DNA of 64,000 nt from CAZVYN01 sp964631125 (lineage in GTDB: Bacteria; Eisenbacteria; RBG-16-71-46; CAIMUX01), in contig CAZVYN010000005.1 of assembly GCA_964631125.1 (NCBI GenBank), positions 39,549 through 103,548 on the forward strand. The letters are read 5' to 3'. The translations under genes and the position numbers were made by a program. Below are positions 37,625 to 46,394 of the stretch, piece by piece. The stretch's first letter is position 1; each line of letters starts with the position of its first letter. The notes under the pieces were generated by a model. That model was not told the DNA's origin and did not search any database. It worked only from the letters and a program-made list of their open reading frames with translations.

Positions 37625-40033
37625 ATGTCTGCTCCGGCTCCACACCTCGGGCCGTCGCCGTTCGACCCATCGTCGGGCAGCGGCGCCAACGGTCGTCATT
37701 CGATTCTGGAACTAGCGCGCATCTATGTCTCCGCATCGGCTTGTGCGTCGGCGCTCGAAGTCCTCGAGCGTCTGCCGCTGAGCGAGTGGGATGAAGAGTC
37801 GCGTCTGCTCCGCGCCGAAGCGCTGATCGGACTCGGGCGGACGCCCGAAGCTGATGTGCTCCTCGGCCCGCCGATCCTTCCGAGTGCGTCATCCCCGACT
37901 CGGACGCGTCCGAGTCCCAATCCAGCAAAGCCGAGCGGAGGGGCTGACGCGACGCCGAGTCCCAAGGCGGGGCGAGCGTCCCGTCGACGGATGCCCTCGA
38001 AGCGAGAGCGCCTCGCGCAGTGGCGGTTCGTCCTGCAGCTCAAGGTGCTGCATCGGATGGGGCGTTACCGCGAAGTGCTTCAGCTCGGACGGGCCTACTT
38101 CGATGGGCGAGTGATCGAGCCGAGCCCGCTCGTCGCGCGGATGGTCGTGGTGATGGCCCAGTCGACCGAGCGGCTGCGCAGGCCGGCCGAAGCGCGCGAG
38201 TTGTACGGTGAAGTCCTGGAAGTCTACAAGGCGTTGCGATCGAAGGAAGGCGTCGCCGATGCGCTCCTGGGACTCGCGAACACGCAGCTTCTCGACTGCC
38301 AGTGGGACGAGGCGGACGCGCTCTACCAAGAAAGCCGCTTCCGTTACGAGGAGATCGGGCAGTCGGACAAGGCGCTGTCGTGTCTGTTGAATCTGGGTGT
38401 GCTCCGCGCGAAGCGCGGCGACCTCGCCGGCGGCCGCGCGCTGCTCGTGCAGGCGTCGATTCGTGCGTCGCAGATGGGTGAGTCGCGACGGATGGGCACC
38501 ATCCGTCTCGGTCTGGCTCTGGTCGACATGCGGGAAGGACGCGTGAGGGATGCGATGGCCCATCTCCTCGCCGTGCTGCAGGACGCCCGCACTCGCCGCG
38601 CGCCGCGCAATCGCGCGCTCGCGTTCGAGTTCTTGGGCGAGCTGCATCTCTCGCAGGGACGCACCGGTCGCGCCCGTGTCTGCTTGGCGTCGGGACTCAA
38701 GCTGGCCCGCCAGATGTCGCCCACCGGCGACCTGGTGTTCGAGATCAGGCGTCGGCAGGCCGAGACCGCGCTGGCCGAAGGATCACTCGACGAAGCTCGC
38801 GTCCTCGCGCTGGAGTCGGTGCGACTCGCGCGCGAGTACGGTGATGTCTACGAGGCGGCGGTGGCGGAACGCGTCCTTGCCATTTGCGACGAGCAAGCGG
38901 GTCGAAGCTCCGAAGCTCTCCGTCGGGTGCGCGCGGCCTGCGACAACTTGGATCGCCTCGGCGAGACCTACGAGCGGGCGCGGTTCGAGCTGCTCAAGTT
39001 GCGACTCGAGCTGCTCCTCGGACAGACGACCGCCGATCGCGTGACGCAGCGCGCGGCCGAGGTCGAGCGCCCGTACGAGATGTCGCCGAACGCGGTGGTT
39101 CGTGATGAGGCGGCGAGGCTCTGCGAGGCGGTCGAGAGAGTGGCCGCCAAACTCGCGCAGGAGCGAGGGGCGCCGTTCGAAGAGCGGGCTCGCTCGGTCT
39201 CGGGTCGACCATCGCCGGCCGCGGCGAATGTTCGGCCGCGAACGAGCGTGGATCTGCCTTCACTCCAGGATGGGGACCGCGCGCTGGCGATCTCGCTGGG
39301 ACTGGTGGGAGAGTCTCGGATCTTCACCGACCTGCTGCGCGCGGCGGTCGAGGCGGCCGAGACAGACCTGCCGATCGTGATCATTGGTGAGGCCGGGGCC
39401 GGCAAGTCGCGGCTCGCGCGGTTCCTCCATATGCGGTCACGTCGGCCGGGCAACTTCCTGAGTCTGCGAGTGGCGGACCTGAACGAACATGTGGTGCGCG
39501 CCGAACTATTCGGAGGTGCGATCGGTTCTCCATTCTCGTTGCCGCCCCGGGACCGCTCCCATGGCGTGCGTTCGGGAATGGCGGGACTGACGCTGGCCGA
39601 TGGCGTGCGACCGGCCGGCCTCTTCGCCGCCGCCGCGCGAGGAACCCTCTGCTTCGAGGCGATGGGAGAGGTAGCGCCGATCTTCCAGGTTCGGATGGTC
39701 GAGTGGCTGGAGCGAGCGGGAGAGTGGGCATCGCCGCAGGAGCGGCCTCGCTACCTATTCGCCGCGCGACAGCCGGTTCGTGAGGAATGGGCGCACATCC
39801 TCGGAGCGCGCATCCTCCGGATCCCCTCGCTTCGTTCGCGGGCGATCGATATCCCGGTGCTTGCCCAACAGTTCGCGACCGATCTCTGCGAGCGTTACGG
39901 CCTCGACCGTATCGGGCTCCCGACCGCGATGCTGCAGGAGTGGTCGCAGCTAGAGTGGCCGGCGAATCTGACCGGGTTGCGGCAAGCCGTCGAGGCGTTC
40001 GTGCTCAAGCGAGGTGACGGACCCGAAGCGTAG
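37625..40033 (+). CDS. TPR protein with C-terminal degenerate sigma54-type AAA domain
   Basis: The 802-residue protein has about ten TPR-like helical repeats (residues 30-520) and a C-terminal AAA module. Walker A is GEAGAGKS at 588-595. The Walker B segment GTLCFEAMGE (673-682) aligns with GTLFLDEIGE of NtrC-type activators, but the Asp-Glu pair is Glu-Ala. The GAFTGA loop that touches sigma54 is absent: ELFGGAIGSPF follows instead. No helix-turn-helix follows, and the protein ends right after the AAA lid (WPANLTGLRQAVEAF). It is therefore a diverged relative, probably a scaffold or sensor, not a sigma54 activator. Confidence 0.78.
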   Translation: MSAPAPHLGPSPFDPSSGSGANGRHSILELARIYVSASACASALEVLERLPLSEWDEESRLLRAEALIGLGRTPEADVLLGPPILPSASSPTRTRPSPNPAKPSGGADATPSPKAGRASRRRMPSKRERLAQWRFVLQLKVLHRMGRYREVLQLGRAYFDGRVIEPSPLVARMVVVMAQSTERLRRPAEARELYGEVLEVYKALRSKEGVADALLGLANTQLLDCQWDEADALYQESRFRYEEIGQSDKALSCLLNLGVLRAKRGDLAGGRALLVQASIRASQMGESRRMGTIRLGLALVDMREGRVRDAMAHLLAVLQDARTRRAPRNRALAFEFLGELHLSQGRTGRARVCLASGLKLARQMSPTGDLVFEIRRRQAETALAEGSLDEARVLALESVRLAREYGDVYEAAVAERVLAICDEQAGRSSEALRRVRAACDNLDRLGETYERARFELLKLRLELLLGQTTADRVTQRAAEVERPYEMSPNAVVRDEAARLCEAVERVAAKLAQERGAPFEERARSVSGRPSPAAANVRPRTSVDLPSLQDGDRALAISLGLVGESRIFTDLLRAAVEAAETDLPIVIIGEAGAGKSRLARFLHMRSRRPGNFLSLRVADLNEHVVRAELFGGAIGSPFSLPPRDRSHGVRSGMAGLTLADGVRPAGLFAAAARGTLCFEAMGEVAPIFQVRMVEWLERAGEWASPQERPRYLFAARQPVREEWAHILGARILRIPSLRSRAIDIPVLAQQFATDLCERYGLDRIGLPTAMLQEWSQLEWPANLTGLRQAVEAFVLKRGDGPEA

Positions 40034-40036
40034 CGA

Positions 40037-40162
40037 TCAGCGAATGCGAAGGAGGCGGGCAGCTTCAGCGCGTTCGCCGATCGAGAGCCGGAAGAAATAG
40101 ACGCCGGTCGGCGCGAGCCGGCCGGCGTCGTCGTGACCGTCCCACCCTGAATCTCGACTCGA
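40037..40162 (-). pseudogene. orphan fragment of a FlgD/T9SS-like C-terminal sorting tail
   Basis: Minus-strand codons encode GWDGHDDAGRLAPTGVYFFR, then LSIGERAEAARLLRIR and a stop at 40037. This is the last 35 or so residues of the same tail domain carried by the exported proteins at 31502 and 34110. It is in the same reading frame as the upstream peroxiredoxin gene, separated only by that gene's TGA (40163-40165) and five codons. Most simply it is the remnant of a deleted secreted-protein gene. Confidence 0.75.
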
Positions 40163-40804
40163 TCAGTCGCCTTTCGGCTGCGGCACGAACCGCAGGTACG
40201 GAACGGGCGCCTTCCACCCGGCCGGGAACTTCTTCTTGGCGTCCTCGTCGTTGAGGGAGGCCGCGATGATCACGTCCTCGCCCTGCTTCCAGTTCACCGG
40301 TGTGGCCACGCTGTGCTTGGCGGTGAGCTGGAGCGAGTCGACGACTCTCAGGATCTCGCTGAAATTGCGCCCCGTACTGGCGGGGTAGGTTAGCGTGAGT
40401 TTCACTTTCTTGTCGGCGCCGATGACGAAGACGGACCGAACCGTGAACGTGTCGTTGGCGCTCGGATGAATCATGTCGTAGAGGTCCGAGACCTTCCGAT
40501 CCGGGTCCGCGATGAGCGGATAGTTCACTGCGCAACCCTGGGTCGTCTCGATGTCCTTGACCCAATCCTTGTGGGAATCGAGCGGATCGACGGAGAGGCC
40601 GATCACCTTCACGTTGCGCTTGGCGAACTCGGGCTTCAGCTTCGCGACTTCGCCGAGTTCCGTCGTGCAGACGGGCGTGAAATCCTTCGGATGCGAGAAG
40701 AGGATTCCCCAGCCGTCCCCCAGCCATTCGTGGAAGCGAATCGGTCCGTCGGTCGTGTCGGCGGTGAAATCGGGGGCTATGTCTCCGAGTCGTACGGTCG
40801 CCAT
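40163..40804 (-). CDS. peroxiredoxin, 1-Cys (Prx6) type
   Basis: The 213-residue protein has the peroxidatic motif HPKDFTPVCTTELGEVAKL with Cys near residue 46, the SVDPLDSHKDWVKDI segment and the long C-terminal domain ending PYLRFVPQPKGD, typical of the Prx6 group. It reduces hydrogen and organic peroxides in the cytosol. No resolving cysteine is evident. It is divergent from transketolase. A sorting-tail fragment lies immediately downstream in frame. Confidence 0.93.
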   Translation of the reverse strand: MATVRLGDIAPDFTADTTDGPIRFHEWLGDGWGILFSHPKDFTPVCTTELGEVAKLKPEFAKRNVKVIGLSVDPLDSHKDWVKDIETTQGCAVNYPLIADPDRKVSDLYDMIHPSANDTFTVRSVFVIGADKKVKLTLTYPASTGRNFSEILRVVDSLQLTAKHSVATPVNWKQGEDVIIAASLNDEDAKKKFPAGWKAPVPYLRFVPQPKGD

Positions 40805-41022
40805 GGTCTTGCTCCTTCTTGTGGTGGCCGGGCCGTCAGGCTACCCAGCAGAGGTCGTTCCGTCGACGAGGATCTGGCCGATCTTCGCAGATCTCGCAGG
40901 GCACGGACTTATCCCCGCCCGGACTCGATGAGTTGCGAGTGGTTTCCAACGGCTCACAGCAGTGTTTGCCCGGCCTCCCCGTGCCGATCTAAGGTCGGAG
41001 GTCCAAGACATGGAGGTCCGAC

Positions 41023-43068
41023 ATGCCCAGCCGCACTGATACGCCGATCGCGACGGACGCCGCCCTCGACAAGCTCGCGATCGACACGATCCGCACTCTG
41101 TCGATGGATGCGGTCCAGGCCGCGAACTCCGGGCACCCCGGGACACCGATGGCGCTCGCGCCGGTTGCCTACACGATCTACCAGCGACATCTGCGCTTCG
41201 ATCCGGCCGATCCCTCGTGGTCGGACCGCGACCGGTTCGTCCTCTCCAACGGCCATGCTTGCATGCTGCTCTATTCGATGCTCCACCTGGCGGGATACGA
41301 GGTCTCGCTGGAGGACCTGAAGCAGTTCCGCCAGAAGGGAAGCAAGACGCCGGGTCACCCGGAACGGGGCCACACCCCGGGAGTCGAGGTTACGACCGGT
41401 CCACTCGGGCAGGGAATCGCCAACGCGGTGGGACTCGCCATCGCGGAACAGATGCTGGCGGCGCGATTCAATCGACCGGGACACGAGATCGTCGATCACC
41501 ACACGATCGGCATCGCGGGAGACGGCTGTCTCATGGAGGGCGTCTCGTTCGAAGCGTGCGCGCTCGCCGGTCGTCAGAAGCTCGGCAAGCTGATCTTCTT
41601 CTACGACGACAACAAGATCACGATCGCCGGCAGCACGGCGCTCGCCTTCACCGAGGATGTCGCGCGGCGCTTCGAGGCGATGGAGTGGCAGACGTTGCGC
41701 GTCGACGACGCCAACGACACCGCCGCGATCGACCGGGCGCTGATCGAGGCGAAGGGCGACACGGCTCGGCCGACGCTCATCCTCCTTCGCTCGCACATCG
41801 GCTACGGCAGCCCGAAGAAGCAGGACACGAAGGAAGCGCACGGAGAGCCGCTCGGAGACGACGAGGTGAAAGCGGCGAAGCGATTCTACGGCTGGCCAGA
41901 GGACGCGAAGTTCCTCGTCCCCGACGATGTCCGAGGACAACAGGATGCGTGGCGGGACCGCGGGAAGAAGTGGTCGAGCGAATGGCGGGAACGTTTCGCG
42001 GCGTACCGCCAGGCGTATCCACTGGAGGCGGCGGAGTTCGAACGCGTCATGGCAGGCCGCGCGCCCGACGGGTTGGACGCGGCGCTGGCCCCCCTGCGGG
42101 AATCTCCCAAGGCGGAGGCCTCGCGGGAGAGCGGCGCCAAGGCGATCCAAGCGCTCGCCGCGGCCGCGCCGGAGTTGGTGGGCGGATCGGCCGACCTGGA
42201 TCCCTCGACGAAAACCTTCATCAACGCCTCCGTCAACTTCGACTTCGACCGTCGCGACGGACGCAACATCCAGTTCGGTGTCCGTGAGCATGGGATGGGC
42301 TCGATCGTGAACGGGATGGCCGCGCACGGCGGGCTGCGGCCGTTCGGCGCGACGTTCTTCGTCTTCTCGGACTACATGCGACCGACGATCCGGCTGGCGG
42401 CGCTCTCGAAGCTACCGTCGATCTTCGTCTTCACGCACGACTCGGTCGGATTGGGGGAAGACGGCCCGACGCACCAGCCGATCGAGCATCTCGCGTCACT
42501 GCGTGCGATTCCGGGGGTGCACGTCTTTCGGCCGGCGGATGCGCGCGAAACGGCGGAGGCCTGGGCCGCGGCGATCCAGCGGATGGACGGACCGACCTTG
42601 CTGGTGCTCTCGCGGCAGAAGCTCCCGGTGATCGATCGGGAGCGAGCGGGCGCGGGGGCGAGCGAGGGCGCGCTGCGCGGCGGATATGTGGCGTTGGAGG
42701 CGGCCGGAGCGCGGCAGGTGACGCTGATTGCGACGGGCTCCGAAGTGGGGCCGTGTATCGAAGCGGCTGGGCTGTTGCAGCAGGAGGGCGTGACGATTCG
42801 CGTCGTGAGCCTCGCATCGTGGGAGGTTTTCGCGCTGCAGCAGGCCTCGTATCGCGAGGCGGTGCTCGGTCCGGCCGACGGAGTGCGTATCTCGGTCGAG
42901 GCCGGCGCCACCATGGGATGGGATCGCTACACCAACCCGCGCGGCGCTTCGATCGGCATCGACCGATTCGGCGCGTCGGCGCCGGGACCGACCAACATGG
43001 AGTCCTTCGGCTTCACTCCGGTCGCGATCGCGGAGCGGGTTCGAAACGTCGTACGCGAGTCGCATTGA
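41023..43068 (+). CDS. tkt: transketolase
   Basis: The 681-residue enzyme has the N-terminal thiamine-diphosphate region (AANSGHPGTPMALAPVAYTI; GDGCLMEGVSFEACALAGRQ; FYDDNKITIAG), the pyrimidine-binding domain (GVREHGMGSIVNGMAAHGG; HDSVGLGEDGPTHQPIEHLA) and the C-terminal domain ending with GYTNP-like TNPRGASIGIDRFGASAPG. It transfers two-carbon units in the pentose phosphate pathway. It lies 26 bases upstream of zwf, so the two form a pentose phosphate operon. Confidence 0.96.
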   Translation: MPSRTDTPIATDAALDKLAIDTIRTLSMDAVQAANSGHPGTPMALAPVAYTIYQRHLRFDPADPSWSDRDRFVLSNGHACMLLYSMLHLAGYEVSLEDLKQFRQKGSKTPGHPERGHTPGVEVTTGPLGQGIANAVGLAIAEQMLAARFNRPGHEIVDHHTIGIAGDGCLMEGVSFEACALAGRQKLGKLIFFYDDNKITIAGSTALAFTEDVARRFEAMEWQTLRVDDANDTAAIDRALIEAKGDTARPTLILLRSHIGYGSPKKQDTKEAHGEPLGDDEVKAAKRFYGWPEDAKFLVPDDVRGQQDAWRDRGKKWSSEWRERFAAYRQAYPLEAAEFERVMAGRAPDGLDAALAPLRESPKAEASRESGAKAIQALAAAAPELVGGSADLDPSTKTFINASVNFDFDRRDGRNIQFGVREHGMGSIVNGMAAHGGLRPFGATFFVFSDYMRPTIRLAALSKLPSIFVFTHDSVGLGEDGPTHQPIEHLASLRAIPGVHVFRPADARETAEAWAAAIQRMDGPTLLVLSRQKLPVIDRERAGAGASEGALRGGYVALEAAGARQVTLIATGSEVGPCIEAAGLLQQEGVTIRVVSLASWEVFALQQASYREAVLGPADGVRISVEAGATMGWDRYTNPRGASIGIDRFGASAPGPTNMESFGFTPVAIAERVRNVVRESH

Positions 43069-43094
43069 CTCGAGACTGGATGCAGGGAGAACCG

Positions 43095-44636
43095 ATGCCC
43101 GATCTGCTGACACCGAGGTCCGAGCACCCGGACACGCCGACCACCGTCGTGATCCTCGGAGCCTCCGGCGATCTCACGCGACGCAAGCTGGTCCCGGCGC
43201 TCTATATGTTGCGGAGAGAAAAACAGCTTCCGACCCGCTTCACGCTGGTCGGCGTGGCGCGCCGTGAGAAGAGCGACGATCAGTTCCGCGAAGAGATGAT
43301 CGAAGCGGTGAAGACCTTCGCCCGCGGTGGGGACTATGACGAGGAAGAGCTTCGTCAGTTCGCTTCGCGGATGCACTACGTGCATGGGGAATTGGGCGAC
43401 CCCGACACCTACAGCCGGCTGAGGTGGCGTCTGGGCGAAGTCGAAGAAGCTGACAACGTGCCCGAGGCGCAGCGCATCCGACTCTTCTATCTGGCCATCC
43501 CGCCCTCGGAGTTCCCGCACGCGCTGGCTCAGCTCTCGACTTCGGGACTCTCATCTCCGGAGCACGCCGATCGGACGCGCATCGTCATCGAGAAGCCGTT
43601 CGGTCACGACACCGAGTCGGCCCGCGTCTTGAACAAGCAGGTGCACGCCGCCTTCGCCGAGCAGCAGGTCTATCGCATCGACCACTACCTCGGGAAGGAG
43701 ACGGTCCAGAACATCCTCGTCTTCCGACTGGCGAACGGGATCTTCGAGCCGCTCTGGAATCGCCGCTACATCGACCACGTCCAGATCACGGTGGCCGAGA
43801 CGCTCGGGGTCGAGAATCGCGCGTCGTACTTCGATCAGGCCGGCATCATGCGCGACATCGTGCAGAACCACATGCTCCAGCTCCTGTCGCTCGTGGGCAT
43901 GGAGCCGCCCGTGCGTTTCAACGCCGAGCAGGTGCGCAACGAGAAGGTGAAGGTCTTGATGGCGCTCCACCCGTTCTCGGCCAAGGAGCTCGAGACCAAC
44001 GTGGTGCGCGCGCAGTACGTGAGCGGCGAGGTCGGTGGGCAGCGCGCTCCCGCCTATCGAGACGAGGACGGGGTCGACGTCAAGTCGGTGACGGAGACCT
44101 ACGTCGGCTTCAAGGTCTACCTCGACAACTGGCGTTGGGCCGGCGTGCCGTTCTACTTGCGAGCGGGCAAACGGTTCGCGACCAGGACGACATCGATTTC
44201 GATCCAGTTCCGGCAGCCTCCCTTGGCGCTCTTCCGTTCGCAGCACAGCAGCGATCCGACGCCGAATCGACTGCATATCCAGGTGCAGCCGGAGGAGGGG
44301 ATCTGGCTGCGGATCGGGTCGAAGCGGCCGGGTGGAAAAATGGAGGTCGACTCGGTCGAGCTGCAGTTCAAGTACGCGACCGCCTTCCAGAAGGGACCGC
44401 CCGATGCGTACGAGCGGCTGCTGCTCGACGCGATCCACGGCGACTCGACTCTCTTCGCGCGCGAGGACGAGGTCGACTACGCCTGGCGGTTCTGCACGCC
44501 GATCCTGGAGCACTGGAAGCGACACAAGGACACGCCGCTGACGTTCTATAGCGCAGGAACGTGGGGACCGCTGGAAGCCGATCGAACCATGGAAGCCGAC
44601 GGCCGGCAGTGGTTCAACGACACGCCGGGTCGGTAG
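43095..44636 (+). CDS. zwf: glucose-6-phosphate 1-dehydrogenase
   Basis: The 513-residue enzyme has the NADP-binding ILGASGDLTRRKLVPALY near the N-terminus, the active-site RIDHYLGKETVQN and the substrate-binding VIEKPFGHD. It makes 6-phosphogluconolactone plus NADPH. I chose the ATG at 43095 because CAGGGAGA lies 4-5 bases before it; an in-frame ATG at 43080 is the alternative. No 6-phosphogluconolactonase or Gnd gene is adjacent. Confidence 0.95.
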   Translation: MPDLLTPRSEHPDTPTTVVILGASGDLTRRKLVPALYMLRREKQLPTRFTLVGVARREKSDDQFREEMIEAVKTFARGGDYDEEELRQFASRMHYVHGELGDPDTYSRLRWRLGEVEEADNVPEAQRIRLFYLAIPPSEFPHALAQLSTSGLSSPEHADRTRIVIEKPFGHDTESARVLNKQVHAAFAEQQVYRIDHYLGKETVQNILVFRLANGIFEPLWNRRYIDHVQITVAETLGVENRASYFDQAGIMRDIVQNHMLQLLSLVGMEPPVRFNAEQVRNEKVKVLMALHPFSAKELETNVVRAQYVSGEVGGQRAPAYRDEDGVDVKSVTETYVGFKVYLDNWRWAGVPFYLRAGKRFATRTTSISIQFRQPPLALFRSQHSSDPTPNRLHIQVQPEEGIWLRIGSKRPGGKMEVDSVELQFKYATAFQKGPPDAYERLLLDAIHGDSTLFAREDEVDYAWRFCTPILEHWKRHKDTPLTFYSAGTWGPLEADRTMEADGRQWFNDTPGR

Positions 44637-45598
44637 CGCTGTCGATTCCATATCTCGGCGAGTTGGCGGCGCTGGCGGCGGCGCTGGCGTGGTCGGCGGC
44701 GGTCATCCTGTTTCGCCAGGTCGGCGAGCGCGTGCCGCCGGTCGCGCTCAACTTGTTCAAGAACCTGTTCGCGTTGGTGCTCTTCGCGCTGACCTCGCTC
44801 GCTTTGGGCGATGGATTGCTCCAGGCGGCGCCGCTGCGCGACTATTGGCTGCTTCTCGCGAGCGGCGTGATCGGCATCGGCGTCTGCGATCAGCTCTTCT
44901 TCATGAGCCTCAACCGCGTGGGCGCCGGGCTCAACGCCATCGTCACGACGTCGTATAGCCCGTCCGTGATCCTGGTCAGCTTCATTTTCCTGGGCGAGAG
45001 ATTGGGTCCGCTGCAACTCCTCGGCGTCGCGCTGATCGTGGGCGCGGTGCTCCTCGTAGCGTGGAGGGAAGAGACGGACCGGTCCGACGCGAGCCGACGG
45101 TCGTCGTTGTTGTCGTTGTCGTCGTCGTCGCCGCCGCCGTTCCGGCCGGCGATGGCGCGTCGGACGCTGCTCGTCGGGGTGTTTTGCGGTGTCCTGGCCA
45201 TGGTGACGCAGGCCGTGTCGATCGTGATGGTGAAGCGACTCCTCGAGACATCGCCGCTTTTCTGGGCCAATTTCTGGCGCCTCGTGGGGGGGATTGCGAC
45301 CTCGGTCGCGATCATCGTGCTCGTGCGTTCCCAGCGCGTCCACGCCCGCGCCGCGCTCGTCCCGGCCAACTGGCGACTCATGGTCCCGGGCGCGCTCATG
45401 GGGACCTACGTCTCTCTGATTCTCTGGCTGGCCGGAATGAAGTACACACAAGCGTCGATTGCGTCAGCCATCAACCAGACGTCTACACTCTGGACGTTCC
45501 TGTTCGCCGCCCTCTGGCTGAAGGAGCCGGTGACGCCGATCCGGCTGGTGGGACTCGCGCTCGGAGGGGCCGGCGTGACGATGGTGACGTTCGGGTAG
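44609..45598 (+). CDS. EamA/DMT-family transporter
   Basis: The protein has about ten membrane helices in two EamA repeats (LAALAAALAWSAAVILFRQV; AINQTSTLWTFLFAALWLKE near the end). Transport substrate unknown. The GTG at 44609 overlaps zwf by 28 bases; no better start exists before the first helix apart from a CTG at 44639. The loop between repeats is serine- and proline-rich, encoded by a TCG/TTG microsatellite at about 45097-45140. It follows zwf closely, so read-through from the tkt-zwf operon is likely. Confidence 0.85.
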   Translation: MVQRHAGSVALSIPYLGELAALAAALAWSAAVILFRQVGERVPPVALNLFKNLFALVLFALTSLALGDGLLQAAPLRDYWLLLASGVIGIGVCDQLFFMSLNRVGAGLNAIVTTSYSPSVILVSFIFLGERLGPLQLLGVALIVGAVLLVAWREETDRSDASRRSSLLSLSSSSPPPFRPAMARRTLLVGVFCGVLAMVTQAVSIVMVKRLLETSPLFWANFWRLVGGIATSVAIIVLVRSQRVHARAALVPANWRLMVPGALMGTYVSLILWLAGMKYTQASIASAINQTSTLWTFLFAALWLKEPVTPIRLVGLALGGAGVTMVTFG

Positions 45599-45608
45599 AA
45601 AGGGAGCC

Positions 45609-46376
45609 ATGCGGGTCGCTACTTGGAATGTGAACTCCGTCCGCGCCAGATGCGAGCGGCTCTTGGCCTGGCTCGAGGCGCACCGTCCCGACGTCGTCTG
45701 CTTGCAGGAGATCAAGTGTCTCGACGAGCAGTTCCCCCGCGAGCCGGTGGAGGATCTCGGCTACAACATCGAGACCTTCGGGCAGAAGACCTACAACGGC
45801 GTGGCGATCCTCGCGCGCACGCGAATCGAGGATGTCGTCCGCGGCATGCCGGGGGACGACGAGAGCTCGCAACGACGCGTGATCGCCGCCACCGTCGGCG
45901 ACGTGCGGTACATCAATGCGTACGTGGTGAACGGGGAGAAGGTCGGCTCGGAGAAGTACGCCTACAAGCTGGAGTGGATGGCGCGCCTCGCCGACTACGC
46001 GCACGGCGTCGCTCGTGAGTACGAAGCGACAGTCCTGACCGGTGATTTCAATGTGACCTTCGACGACCGGGACGTCCACGACCCCGAAGCGTGGCGAGAG
46101 AAGATACTCTGCTCGACGCCCGAACGAGACGCACTGCGACGCATCCAGGGGGAGTACTACCGTGACGCCATGAGGAAGTTCACCGAAGAGAAAGGCGCGT
46201 ACACTTGGTGGGACTTCCGCACCGGAGCGTTCCGCGGCGATCGCGGACTTCGCATCGACCACTTCCTCGTCACGCCGGCCGCACATGAGCGCGCGCGCGA
46301 ATTCTTCGTCGATCGCGAGGAGCGAGCGGGCGAGAAGCCGAGCGACCATGCGCCGGTCTTCTTGGCGCTCGACTGA
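45609..46376 (+). CDS. xth: exodeoxyribonuclease III (AP endonuclease)
   Basis: The 255-residue enzyme has all EEP-fold motifs: ATWNVNSVRARCERLLAWL, VVCLQEIKC (metal Glu), YNGVAILAR, TGDFNVTFDDRDVHDP, GLRIDHFLVT and SDHAPVFLALD. It cuts abasic sites and removes 3' blocks during base-excision repair. AAAGGGAG precedes the ATG. Length is normal, and it lies 10 bases after the transporter gene. Confidence 0.95.
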   Translation: MRVATWNVNSVRARCERLLAWLEAHRPDVVCLQEIKCLDEQFPREPVEDLGYNIETFGQKTYNGVAILARTRIEDVVRGMPGDDESSQRRVIAATVGDVRYINAYVVNGEKVGSEKYAYKLEWMARLADYAHGVAREYEATVLTGDFNVTFDDRDVHDPEAWREKILCSTPERDALRRIQGEYYRDAMRKFTEEKGAYTWWDFRTGAFRGDRGLRIDHFLVTPAAHERAREFFVDREERAGEKPSDHAPVFLALD

Positions 46377-46394
46377 GAGCCAGAGAGCCCGCTC

